DNA from: Labrys sedimenti
GTDB taxonomy: Bacteria; Pseudomonadota; Alphaproteobacteria; Rhizobiales; Labraceae
DNA: 64,000 nucleotides
Direction: 5' to 3'
Assembly: GCF_034424805.1 (NCBI RefSeq)
Contig: NZ_JAXOUF010000005.1
Location: 1 to 64,000, forward strand
The translations under genes were made by a program, and so were the position numbers. Below, one piece after another: positions 13,228 to 21,203 of the stretch (the first letter of the stretch is position 1; every line of letters starts with the position of its first letter). The notes beneath the pieces were generated by a model. The model had not been told where the DNA came from. It saw only the letters and a program-made list of their open reading frames with translations, and did no database searches.

Positions 13228-13703
13228 CACCTGTTTCCTCTTCGCCTCAGTCCTGTTGCCGCCAGCCCGCACACTCGCCCGCTCATCGCCTGCCCATGCA
13301 AGGGTCGGGCCGCGACTATGCCGCCGGATTGTGAAAGCTGTCACTCAATTGTGCACCGCTCCGCGCTGAAACGCGAGAGCGGCGTTCTTGTCCTACGGCC
13401 AAGCCGGGCCTGTGGGCCATCTTCGGTTGGTCCGCGGGCTGCCGCAGAAAGCGGCAGCATCCATAATGGGACAGCATAGCTGTCCTAATATGGATGGCTG
13501 ACATGGCATGATTCCAAGCTGGGGACAAGCATATAAAAGCGGCAGCGCGACTTTTTCTTGCGCGCAACCCCAGCGCGACAGCAAGAAAAGAAATGTGATC
13601 ACATCAAAGCGAGACAGAGAGTTCTGAAAAATCGTCATTGTGGCGAGATCTTGTCAAGCGATGCGAAACTGTTTCGTGCGGGGCAGGACATCAAACCGCC
13701 CCA
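13228..13703. promoter_or_regulatory. Upstream region of gltB with hairpins, no gene seen
   Basis: No convincing gene was found in this 476-bp stretch. At 13459-13495 two 17-bp arms (15 of 17 paired, inner GGACAGC-ATA-GCTGTCC) form a strong hairpin about 235 bases upstream of gltB. At 13553-13589 TTTTCTTGC pairs with GCAAGAAAA around a GC-rich spacer. AT-rich promoter-like sequence (CATATAAAAG, 13530-13539) lies between them. The hairpins could be protein sites, a leader structure or an unannotated small RNA; sequence alone does not decide. Confidence 0.4.
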
Positions 13704-13988
13704 TCAGGCGACGCCGATATCCGTCTGGCTGAAATCATTGCCCTTGAACAGGAGAGGCTCGCCCATCGCCTTGGCCAGGGCGTAAGAGAAGCAGTCCCCG
13801 AAATTCAGCCCAGCCTTATGGCGCCCCTTGCCGAAATCGAGAAAGGCCTGGCGAGCCAGCTCGCTCTGGTCGAGCGTCACCGGTTCGACGACGATGCCAG
13901 CTCGGCGAAAGAAAGCCTCCGCCTGCCGCATCCCCTCGGAACCGAGCTGGTTTTCGATCACCATCGACAATTCAACGTAATTTGCCAC
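13704..13988 (-). pseudogene. Truncated VapC-type PIN-domain toxin remnant
   Basis: The 94 residues match the C-terminal two thirds of a VapC PIN-domain RNase of about 130 residues: VANYVELSMVIENQLG, then FGKGRHKAGLNFGDCFSYAL and GNDFSQTDI near the end. The NFGDC acidic-site region is kept. The N-terminal strand with the first catalytic aspartate (usually MxxDTSA) is missing; upstream in-frame codons (GLAPGFRRS) do not resemble it and run into the end of rhaQ. No antitoxin gene is adjacent. A broken toxin gene left by a rearrangement is the best reading. If translated from GTG 13988, it should be inactive. Confidence 0.7.
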
Positions 13989-14008
13989 GCTGCGTCGGAA
14001 GCCCGGCG

Positions 14009-15013
14009 CTAGACCCGCAGCCCGAGGATCCGCCGCACGATGATCGGCAGGGCGATCGCGGCCACCAGCAGGACGCCGAGAATAACGGCGATGACGATGC
14101 CGGGCACGTTGATCAGCGTCAGGCCGAAAGTGGTGAGGCCGAGCACGAAGACGGCGATCACCACGCCCGGCATGGTGCCGGAGCCTCCGGCGATCGAGAT
14201 GCCGCCAAGCACCACCATGGTCACCACTTCGAGCTCCCAGCCCAGCGCGATATTAGGCCGGGTCGAGCCGATGCGGGCGGTGAGCAGGGCCGAGGCAAGT
14301 CCGGCAAGGAGGCCCGTCAGCACGAAGAGCAGGAAGCGGATGCGATTGACCGGGATGCCCGAGAAGCGTGCCGCCACCGGGTTGTTGCCGATGGCATAGA
14401 GCATGCGCCCCCACACGGTGTAATGCACCACGACGGTGAACAGCACGGCCAGGGCCAGGAACAGGATGAAGGCGAGATAAAGCGGCGGCTCCTGGATGAT
14501 GTAGAGCTGGGCGAGGTTGGTGTATTCCTCCGGATAGGTGGTGATCGCCTGGTCCCCCAGCACGACCTGGGCGATGCCGCGATAGAGCGACATGGTGCCG
14601 ATGGTGACCACGATCGAGGGCAGGCCGAAGCCGGTGACCAGCCAGCCGTTGAAGGCACCGCAGACGATGCCGACGCCAAGCCCGATGGCGATCAGCATGA
14701 CAGGCCCATAGCCCGCCTGCGCGCCATAGCCGATGGCGAGCGAGGCCAGCGCTACGATGGCGGCGACGGACAGGTCGATCTCCCGGGTCAGGATCAGGAG
14801 CGCCATGCCGAGCGCGATGATCGCCTTCTCCGAGAAGTTCTGCGTCATGTCGGAGAGGTTGTAGAGATCAAGGAAATAGGGCGAACCCAGCGCGTTGACC
14901 ACGATCACCGCCGCCAGCAGCAGGCAGAGAATGGTCTCCCAGCGCAGCAGGCGGTCCGCCAGCGTGCGGGGCGCGCGGTCGAGCACCTGGTAGCGGGCGG
15001 TGTCCGTCATCAC
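14009..15013 (-). CDS. rhaQ: Rhamnose-type sugar ABC transporter permease
   Basis: A 334-residue inner-membrane permease of the RbsC/BPD_transp_2 family with about nine hydrophobic segments. The motif region VLTREIDLSVAAIVALASLA and the later LGGISIAGGSGTMPGVVIAV are typical. It overlaps the preceding permease gene by 4 bases. Gene order substrate-binding protein, ATPase, permease, permease matches rhaSTPQ of rhizobia. In rhizobia rhaU and rhaK follow rhaQ; here a vapC remnant and gltB follow. The rhamnose assignment rests on the operon and on nearby rhaK, rhaR and rhaD. Confidence 0.8.
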   Translation of the reverse strand: MMTDTARYQVLDRAPRTLADRLLRWETILCLLLAAVIVVNALGSPYFLDLYNLSDMTQNFSEKAIIALGMALLILTREIDLSVAAIVALASLAIGYGAQAGYGPVMLIAIGLGVGIVCGAFNGWLVTGFGLPSIVVTIGTMSLYRGIAQVVLGDQAITTYPEEYTNLAQLYIIQEPPLYLAFILFLALAVLFTVVVHYTVWGRMLYAIGNNPVAARFSGIPVNRIRFLLFVLTGLLAGLASALLTARIGSTRPNIALGWELEVVTMVVLGGISIAGGSGTMPGVVIAVFVLGLTTFGLTLINVPGIVIAVILGVLLVAAIALPIIVRRILGLRV

Positions 15014-16017
15014 CGGGCTCCTTCTCTGGCGGCGGCACGGCGGCGCGCCTCGGGCAGGATCAGCTTGCCGCCCTTGCGCTCGGCGCGGGCATTGACCACC
15101 ACAGCGGCCAGGATCACCGCGCCGGAAATCGCCATTTGCCAGAAGGGCGAGACGTTGATCACCGGCAGGGCGTTGACCACCACGCCCAGGAACAGCGCGC
15201 CGAGCAAGGCGCCGCTGACCGAGCCGATGCCGCCGCCAATCGAGACGCCGCCGATCACGCAGGCCGCGATCACGCTGAGCTCATAGCCGAGCGCGATCTC
15301 GGTATAGGCGATGCCGAAGCGCGCCACCCACAGATAGCCGCACAGGCCGGAGACCGCGCCGGACAGGGTGAAGACCAGCAATTGCTGGCGGGCGAGATCG
15401 ATGCCGCAATAGCGTGCCGCCACCGGATTGCCGCCCACCGCGTAGAGCCCGCGGCCGATGGTGGTGCGCCCGAGGAAGAGGGCCATGGCCACCGCCACCG
15501 CGATGGCGAACCAGACCAAGCTCGACAGGCCGAGAAAGGTGGCATGCGGAAAGTTCAGGAAGGCCGGGGTCATCTTGTCGGAGCTGATCCACTTGCCGCC
15601 CGAGACGATGAAGACGAGGCCGCGATAGATGGCGAGCGTGCCCAGGGTCACCACGATGGAGGGAATGCCGACATAGGCAATGAACACGCCGTTGACGAAG
15701 CCAAAGAAGGTGCCGACGGCAATGGCAACCAGGATGACCAGGCCGATCGGCACATCGGGCGCCGCGATCGAAAAGAGCGCCGCGACCATACCGCTGAGCG
15801 CGAGATTGGCCGCCACCGACAAATCGATGCCGCGAATCAGGATCACCGTCATCTGAGCGAGCGCCAGCATGGCGAGGATCGCGGTATCCTTGAGCACGCC
15901 CATCAGGCTGTCGACACCAAGGAAGACCGGCGCGCGCAGGCCGATGCCGAGCACCATGCCCGTGACGATGAGGGCGAGAATGATCTCGCGGCCATAACGG
16001 CGCCACAGGGTCTTCAT
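15010..16017 (-). CDS. rhaP: Rhamnose-type sugar ABC transporter permease
   Basis: A 335-residue permease paralogous to the next gene. MKTLWRRYGREIILALIVTG begins the first membrane segment. The family loop is VILIRGIDLSVAANLALSGM, and VIGGVSIGGGIGSVSGALLG is near the C-terminus. It is coupled to the ATPase gene (ATGA overlap at 16014-16017) and to the second permease (15010-15013). The two permeases probably form a heterodimeric channel that receives sugar from RhaS. Confidence 0.8.
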   Translation of the reverse strand: MKTLWRRYGREIILALIVTGMVLGIGLRAPVFLGVDSLMGVLKDTAILAMLALAQMTVILIRGIDLSVAANLALSGMVAALFSIAAPDVPIGLVILVAIAVGTFFGFVNGVFIAYVGIPSIVVTLGTLAIYRGLVFIVSGGKWISSDKMTPAFLNFPHATFLGLSSLVWFAIAVAVAMALFLGRTTIGRGLYAVGGNPVAARYCGIDLARQQLLVFTLSGAVSGLCGYLWVARFGIAYTEIALGYELSVIAACVIGGVSIGGGIGSVSGALLGALFLGVVVNALPVINVSPFWQMAISGAVILAAVVVNARAERKGGKLILPEARRRAAAREGAR

Positions 16018-17510
16018 GCATGGCCTCCCGTGGCCGATGTGACGATGGCGGCGGCGTCCATCTCGGCCCGCGCGAATTCCTTCACGATGCGCCCCTCATG
16101 CATCACCAGGATGCGGTCGGACATGCCCATCACCTCCGGCAGTTCCGAGGAGATCAGCACCACGGCGAGGCCCTCGGCGGCCAGGTCCACCATGAAGTCG
16201 TGCACGGCGGCCTTGGAGCCGACGTCGATGCCCTTGGTCGGCTCGTCGAGGATGATGACCTTGGGATTGGTGGCGAGCCATTTGGCGATCACCACCTTCT
16301 GCTGGTTGCCGCCGGACAGCTCCTGCAGTTTCTGGTCCCAGGAGGCGGCCTTCACCGCCAGCCTGGTACCGAGCCGGCGCGTATCCGATATCTCCGAGCG
16401 CTGGCTGAGGAAGCCCAAGCGGGCATGGCGCACCAGGCTCGCCAGCGTGGTGTTCTCGCGCACGCCGAAGGGCAGCACGGCGCCCTGGATCTGGCGGTCC
16501 TCCGGCACATAGGCGATGCCGGCGGCAATGGCATCGGCCGGGCTCTTGATCGCCAGGGCCTTGCCGCGCACCCGGATCTCGCCCTTGTCCAGCCGCGAAA
16601 GCCCGAACACCGCCTGCATGACCTCGGACCGGCCGGCGCCGACCAGTCCGTAAAGGCCGAGGATCTCGCCCTGGCGCAGCGTGAAGGAGATGTCGGCGAA
16701 CTCACTGTCATTGCCGAGGTCTCTGACCTCGAGTGCGACGTCGCCGATCGGCACCTCGCGCTTGGGAAAGACCTGCTCGATCGAACGCCCCACCATCAGG
16801 CGGACGAGTTCGGCCGGGGTCGCCTCGCTGATCGCGCCATCGCCGACATATTCGCCGTCGCGCAGGCAGAGCCAGCGGTCGGCGACGCGGAAGATCTCCT
16901 CGAATTTGTGGCTGATGAACAGGATCGCCCGTCCCTCGGCCTTGAGCTGGTCGATGATACGGAAGAGATCGTCGATCTCGCGGGCCGAGAGCGCCGCCGT
17001 CGGCTCGTCCATGATGACGATGCGGGCCTCGTGGGACAAGGCGCGGGCGATCTCGACCAGGTGCTTCTGGGCCACGCTCAGGACCTTCAGCGGCTCGCCC
17101 GGATCGATGTCGGCATCGAGGCGCTTGAGCAGGTCGCGCGTGCGCGCTTGGACGACGCCCCAATCCACCAGGCCGCCGGCGCCCTTGGGCATATGCCCCA
17201 TGAAGACGTTCTCGGCGACCGAGAGCTCGTCGAACATGATGGTTTCCTGGTGGATGGCGGTGATGCCAGCCGCCCAGGCATCGCGCGGGCTCGAAAAGCG
17301 CACCGCCTCGCCGCCGACCCTGAGCTCGCCCTCGTCCGGCGTGTAGATGCCGGTGAGGATCTTCACGATGGTGGACTTGCCGGCGCCGTTCTCCCCGAGC
17401 AGCGCCGTGACCTCACCGGGATGGAGGGTAAGACGCACGTCATGCAACGCCCGCACGCCGGGAAAACGCTTGGAGACGCCGGAAAGGGAAAGCAGTGGAG
17501 TGGAGGTCAT
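16014..17510 (-). CDS. rhaT: Sugar ABC transporter ATP-binding protein (RbsA-like, two ABC domains)
   Basis: A 498-residue tandem ATPase. Domain 1 has Walker A GENGAGKST (residues 39-47) and Walker B RIVIMDEPTAALS. Domain 2 has the degenerate Walker A GLVGAGRSEV normal for this family, then LSGGNQQKVVIAKWL and VIILDEPTKGIDVGSKA. Start ATG 17510 was chosen at MTSTPLLSLSGVSKRFPGV; the open frame extends upstream only through a repeat. It energises the two downstream permeases. A 261-bp gap with a large palindromic repeat separates it from rhaS, so RhaS may be made in excess. Confidence 0.85.
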   Translation of the reverse strand: MTSTPLLSLSGVSKRFPGVRALHDVRLTLHPGEVTALLGENGAGKSTIVKILTGIYTPDEGELRVGGEAVRFSSPRDAWAAGITAIHQETIMFDELSVAENVFMGHMPKGAGGLVDWGVVQARTRDLLKRLDADIDPGEPLKVLSVAQKHLVEIARALSHEARIVIMDEPTAALSAREIDDLFRIIDQLKAEGRAILFISHKFEEIFRVADRWLCLRDGEYVGDGAISEATPAELVRLMVGRSIEQVFPKREVPIGDVALEVRDLGNDSEFADISFTLRQGEILGLYGLVGAGRSEVMQAVFGLSRLDKGEIRVRGKALAIKSPADAIAAGIAYVPEDRQIQGAVLPFGVRENTTLASLVRHARLGFLSQRSEISDTRRLGTRLAVKAASWDQKLQELSGGNQQKVVIAKWLATNPKVIILDEPTKGIDVGSKAAVHDFMVDLAAEGLAVVLISSELPEVMGMSDRILVMHEGRIVKEFARAEMDAAAIVTSATGGHA

Positions 17511-17531
17511 AAGGATCTGCGCCGGGGGAAG

Positions 17532-17715
17532 CCTTCTCCACAAAGTGGGGAAGGTGTCAGTGCGAAGCACTGACGGATGGGGTGCGGCGGGCAGTACGCC
17601 GAGCATAACGAGATGGCACCACGGTCGCGCAAGTCTCAGAGAGAACATCGCACTGCCCGCCACACCCCACCCGACCCGACTTCGTCGGGCCACCCTCCCC
17701 ACTTCGTGGAGAGGG
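17532..17715. repeat. Large palindromic repeat between rhaS and rhaT
   Basis: Outer arms are at 17532-17554 (CCTTCTCCACAAAGTGGGGA...) and 17691-17715. Inner arms are at 17575-17595 and 17652-17672 (ACTGCCCGCC...). The whole forms a MITE-like imperfect stem. A similar layout of CCTTCTCC- and CCCCTCATCC-type arms occurs at 47871-48052 and 52215-52334. In an operon such a stem can protect the upstream rhaS mRNA or limit read-through. Confidence 0.65.
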
Positions 17716-17771
17716 CTTGTCGCGCTATCTTCAGCTCGATTGGGTCCCTCGCGCCCTAGCTCCTGCGCCCT

Positions 17772-18794
17772 TCAGAAGATCTTGGCGTACTTCTCGACGT
17801 TCGACTTGTCGAAGGTGAAGGGCTCGCCCATCACCGCCTCGCCGTCCTCGCCGATCTTGGTCTCGCCCATGCGGCCCATCTTCACGGTGGAGCCGGGCTT
17901 GGCGTCCTCGCCGCCGATGATGCCAGCCAGAATCTGCGTGGCCGAATAGCCGTAATCGACCGGGTTCCAGATCGCGAACGAATCGCAGGCGCCCTTCAGC
18001 ACGGCGTCCTTCATTTCCGAGGGCAGGCCGAGGCCGGTGATGAACACCTTGCCGGCCAGGCCGCCGTCGATGATCGCCTTCGCGCCGGCGCGGATGCCGA
18101 TGGTGGTGGGCGAGATCACGCCCTTGAGATTGGGATGCGTCTTCACCAGGCCCTGCATCTCGCGATAGGACTTGTCGTCCTGGTCATCGCCATAGACGGT
18201 GTCGACCAGCTTGAGCTTGGCGTATTCTGGCTTCTCCCATTCCCGCTTCATGGCGGCGATCCAGGAGTTCTGGTTCGTCATGGTCGAGGCGGCCGAGAGA
18301 ATGGCGACCTCGCCCTCGCCCTTGAGGGTCTTGGAAATCATCTGCACCTGCTTGGCGCCGATCATCTCGGTGGAAGAGGCATTGAGATGCATGATGCGCC
18401 CGCCCTTGGCGATGGCGCTGTCGAAGGAGATCACCTTGATACCGCGCTGTGCGGCCTTCTTGCCGACGGGCACCAGGGCGTTGGCGTCATTGGCCGAGAC
18501 GATGATGCCGTCGACCTTCTGGGCGATCAGGGCGTCGATCACCGCGATCTGATCCTCGGCGGTCGCCTTGGTCGGGGCGGTGTAGATGATCTCGATGCCG
18601 CCGAGTTCCTTCGCCGCCTGCTGGGCGCCGTCGCGACAGGCATCGAAATAGGAATTGCCGAGATTCTTGACTACCAGTGCGATGCGCTTGTTGGCGGCGA
18701 AGGCCGGCGAGACCGCGCCGAGCGGCAGGGCGCCTGCCAGCAGCGAGCCGCCGAGGATCTTCAAGGCGCTGCGACGAGACTGATCGTCGAACAT
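17772..18794 (-). CDS. rhaS: Rhamnose ABC transporter substrate-binding protein
   Basis: A 340-residue periplasmic-binding protein (Peripla_BP_4). A Tat-type signal SRRSALKILGGSLLAGALPL is followed by a cleavage region SPAFAANK. The mature protein starts KRIALVVKNLGNSYFDACRD and has the family YGDDQDDKSYREMQGLVKTH segment. The C-terminus (DKSNVEKYAKIF) resembles RhaS. ATG 18794 has GGAGGG 6 bases upstream. It heads the rhaSTPQ block. A paralogue with the same kind of C-terminus lies at 21204-22268. Rhamnose specificity is inferred from the surrounding genes. Confidence 0.83.
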   Translation of the reverse strand: MFDDQSRRSALKILGGSLLAGALPLGAVSPAFAANKRIALVVKNLGNSYFDACRDGAQQAAKELGGIEIIYTAPTKATAEDQIAVIDALIAQKVDGIIVSANDANALVPVGKKAAQRGIKVISFDSAIAKGGRIMHLNASSTEMIGAKQVQMISKTLKGEGEVAILSAASTMTNQNSWIAAMKREWEKPEYAKLKLVDTVYGDDQDDKSYREMQGLVKTHPNLKGVISPTTIGIRAGAKAIIDGGLAGKVFITGLGLPSEMKDAVLKGACDSFAIWNPVDYGYSATQILAGIIGGEDAKPGSTVKMGRMGETKIGEDGEAVMGEPFTFDKSNVEKYAKIF

Positions 18795-19068
18795 GTCGTT
18801 CCCTCCAGTTTTATTCCTATTCTTGGCCAGCCGAGCCTTGCCGGTCTGTCTGCCCGCAGGCGGCTTGACGGCCGACTCTCCCGCGCAGAGGCGCCATTCA
18901 TGCTCGCCTCGCCGGCGAATGCAAGAGTCGGCTGCAATTTGTCTGATTAATTTTGGCAAGGCAGCCATCGCCTTGCCCGAGCCTTCCGCGCGAATGTCTT
19001 GATGACCGGGAGTCCAGCCGCTACGACAGTGGAAATCGTCCCTTCTCCACACATTGCCTTTGGAACCG

Positions 19069-19644
19069 ATGACTTCCCTTCCTTCCTTTGCGGCCTGGAC
19101 CGTCTGCGGCATCGACGAGCTCGATCAGTTCAGCGGCGCCGGCGTCAGCCATGTGCTCTCGATCGTCGACCCGGACTGGCCTGAGCTGAGTGCCTTCGGT
19201 GCCTATGGCGCGCACCAGCGCACCATCCTGCAGTTCGACGACATCATCGATCCCCTGGCCGGCAAGATCATGCCGGCCCGCGAGCACATGGCCGAAATCC
19301 TGCGTTTCGCCCGCGACGAAGCCGGCGCCATCCTCGTGCCGGAACGCCTGCTGGTACATTGCCATATGGGCGTCTCGCGCTCGACGGCGGCGATGGCGAC
19401 TTTGATGGCACGCTCCGATTCGAACCTGTCCGAGGACGAGATCTTCGCCCGCCTGCGCAAGATCCGCCCGCAGGCCTGGCCCAATTCCGTGCTGATCGGC
19501 TTTGCCGACGATCTCTTGGGCCGCGGCGGGCGTCTGACGCAGGCCCTTCGCCGGCACTATGCTTTCCAGAAACAGCACCGCCCCGACATGGCCGACTGGA
19601 TGGTGCGGCTCGGCCGGGCGCGCGAAGTCGAGATGGCGGCCTGA
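19069..19644 (+). CDS. Tyrosine/dual-specificity protein phosphatase
   Basis: A 191-residue cytoplasmic protein with the CX5R phosphatase P-loop LVHCHMGVSRSTAAMATL (Cys98, Arg104) and a plausible general-acid region DPDWPEL. It lacks a signal peptide. It is the only plus-strand gene among the rhamnose genes, divergent from rhaS and convergent with rhaK. Close relatives in alphaproteobacteria are annotated as protein-tyrosine-phosphatase-like or dual-specificity phosphatase. Its target is unknown. ATG 19069 is preferred to TTG 19054. Confidence 0.8.
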   Translation: MTSLPSFAAWTVCGIDELDQFSGAGVSHVLSIVDPDWPELSAFGAYGAHQRTILQFDDIIDPLAGKIMPAREHMAEILRFARDEAGAILVPERLLVHCHMGVSRSTAAMATLMARSDSNLSEDEIFARLRKIRPQAWPNSVLIGFADDLLGRGGRLTQALRRHYAFQKQHRPDMADWMVRLGRAREVEMAA

Positions 19645-19667
19645 GGTTCGTCCGAAGCGCCCGTTGG

Positions 19668-19697
19668 CATGGAGTGCCGACCTGCCGGTCGACGCTC
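19668..19697. terminator. Hairpin between convergent phosphatase and rhaK genes
   Basis: GGAGTGCCGACC pairs with GGTCGACGCTCC around TGCC, with minor mismatches, in the 67-bp gap between the two stop codons. It lacks a U-run but is placed to stop transcription from both sides. Confidence 0.45.
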
Positions 19698-19711
19698 CGC
19701 ATGCTCTTCCG

Positions 19712-21082
19712 TCAAGCGACTTGCGGCAGCGCTGCGCGCCAGGCGGTCTTGTAGCGAAGCAGGGCCTCGGCATCGGCATAAGCCGTTGCCGGTCTTGCCG
19801 GCTCGCGGGCCGGCATATCGGGCCAGGTCGCCAGAAGCGAGGTACCATAGGCGGTGCCGGAACTGTCGAGGCTGGGCAGGACCGCCTGCCCCGGTCGCAA
19901 TGCCGCGAGCAGACTGCAATAGACCGGATTGGCGGCAAAGCTGCCCTCGATCAGCAAAGGCCCGCTGTTGGCACCGAGCGCCTCGAGGAGATAGTCGGTC
20001 AGGAGCACGCAATAGAGGCTGGCGAGCGCCGCCCGCATGCCCTCGCCGTCCGGCAGCGTGCCCCGGATCGCGCTGGGATGCCCCGGAAATGGCCCGCCAT
20101 TGGGCACGAAGCTCGGCAGCGCCAGCACGCCGGCCGCCATCACGGCCGCGGCATCGGCGAGCGAGCAGGTCGGCGACGCGCCATCGAGGATGACCGCAAA
20201 TTCCCGTCCGCCCATGAATTTGGCGGCCGGCACTGGGCGGGCCTCGACATCGGCATAGGCCTGCATGTCCCTGGCCGCGTCGAGCCGGCCGGGATCGGCG
20301 CCCAGGGCCATGATCACCGCCCAGGTGCCGGAGGAAACCAGCGTGAAGGGCGGCTCGAAGGCAATCAGGTGCGGCAGGATCGAGCCGTTGGAATCGTGGA
20401 TGCCCGCACGCACCCGCACCGTATCCGGCAAGCCGGTCTCGGCCCGCACCTCGGGCCGCAGCGGGCCCAGCACGGCATAGGCCGCGACCGGCGGTGGGAA
20501 CAGTGCCTCCCAGCCACGCCGGGTCACCAGGGAGGAGAGGCGCTTTTCACGGACGGCCCACAAATCGGAATGGCCGCCGATGCCGGTGACCTCGTTGCGG
20601 GCGATGCCGGTGAGGCGCCAGGTGAAATATTGCGGATAGGGCACGATATGCCGGACACGCGCGAATGCTTCGGAGTGGTGCAGCTGCTGGTAGAAGATCT
20701 GCTTGCCGGAATTGAGCCCCGCCGACATCGGCGGGGACAGGGTTTCGGCAAAGGGCGGGCGGAACGGCGCATACTCGGCCTCGACCGCGCCGACGCCCTC
20801 GAACTCGTAGTCCATCACCGGCAGGGCCAGATCATCGTCGCCAATCAGCGCCATGGCGGCGCCATGGGTGGTGACGGCGATATCCGCGATGGCGTGCTCG
20901 GCACCGGCCTGGCGCAGCCCTTCCATCAGGAAGCGCCAGATCGCCTCGACATCGGCATGCGGATAGGGCGGGCCGGCCAGCGTCCGGTTCGGCATCGAAG
21001 CCTGCCAGAGGCTGGCGGCTCCGTCGAACAGGACCAGCTTCACATTGGTCTTACCGACATCGAGCACGGCGGTGACGGACAT
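19712..21082 (-). CDS. rhaK: FGGY-family carbohydrate kinase, RhaK-like (rhamnulokinase)
   Basis: A 456-residue ATP-dependent sugar kinase. The phosphate-1 motif at the N-terminus is VLDVGKTNVKLVLFDG; HADVEAIWRFLMEG, AVTTHGAAMALI, LNSGKQIFYQQLHH and IVPYPQYFTWRLTG follow the rhizobial RhaK pattern rather than E. coli RhaB. The C-terminal domain has LIEGSFAANPVYCSLLAALR. In rhizobia RhaK is also needed for uptake through RhaSTPQ. Here it is separated from rhaSTPQ and lies at the end of a kinase-binding protein-kinase series on the minus strand, 121 bp after the second binding protein. Confidence 0.82.
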   Translation of the reverse strand: MSVTAVLDVGKTNVKLVLFDGAASLWQASMPNRTLAGPPYPHADVEAIWRFLMEGLRQAGAEHAIADIAVTTHGAAMALIGDDDLALPVMDYEFEGVGAVEAEYAPFRPPFAETLSPPMSAGLNSGKQIFYQQLHHSEAFARVRHIVPYPQYFTWRLTGIARNEVTGIGGHSDLWAVREKRLSSLVTRRGWEALFPPPVAAYAVLGPLRPEVRAETGLPDTVRVRAGIHDSNGSILPHLIAFEPPFTLVSSGTWAVIMALGADPGRLDAARDMQAYADVEARPVPAAKFMGGREFAVILDGASPTCSLADAAAVMAAGVLALPSFVPNGGPFPGHPSAIRGTLPDGEGMRAALASLYCVLLTDYLLEALGANSGPLLIEGSFAANPVYCSLLAALRPGQAVLPSLDSSGTAYGTSLLATWPDMPAREPARPATAYADAEALLRYKTAWRAALPQVA

Positions 21083-21129
21083 GGTCGGCTCGCAGGATTA
21101 TCTTTCACCAAGACATTTTCAAAGGAAGC

Positions 21130-21203
21130 AGACTTCCTGATCAAGAAAATGCCTCGAAACGAGGAACTAGAGCAACAAGCGTGCAGTGATGAATACGCTT
21201 GCT
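21130..21203. repeat. Diverged intergenic repeat (GATCAAGAAAATGC type)
   Basis: CTTCCTGATCAAGAAAATGC then CTCGAAACGAGG, with CTAGAGCAA...TTGCTCTAG arms (about 21168-21206), resemble the interspersed repeat of Hyphomicrobiales. A second diverged relative is at 24190-24262 (TTTTTCGATTAAGAAAACGC, then GTCAAAAC). The CTAGAGCAA/TTGCTCTAG stem just beyond the binding-protein stop may end that transcript. Confidence 0.5.

Noticed and set aside
13316..13638. Two small minus-strand frames in the gltB upstream region
   Set aside because: No ribosome-binding site, no similarity to known families, and they cover the hairpin; treated as non-coding.
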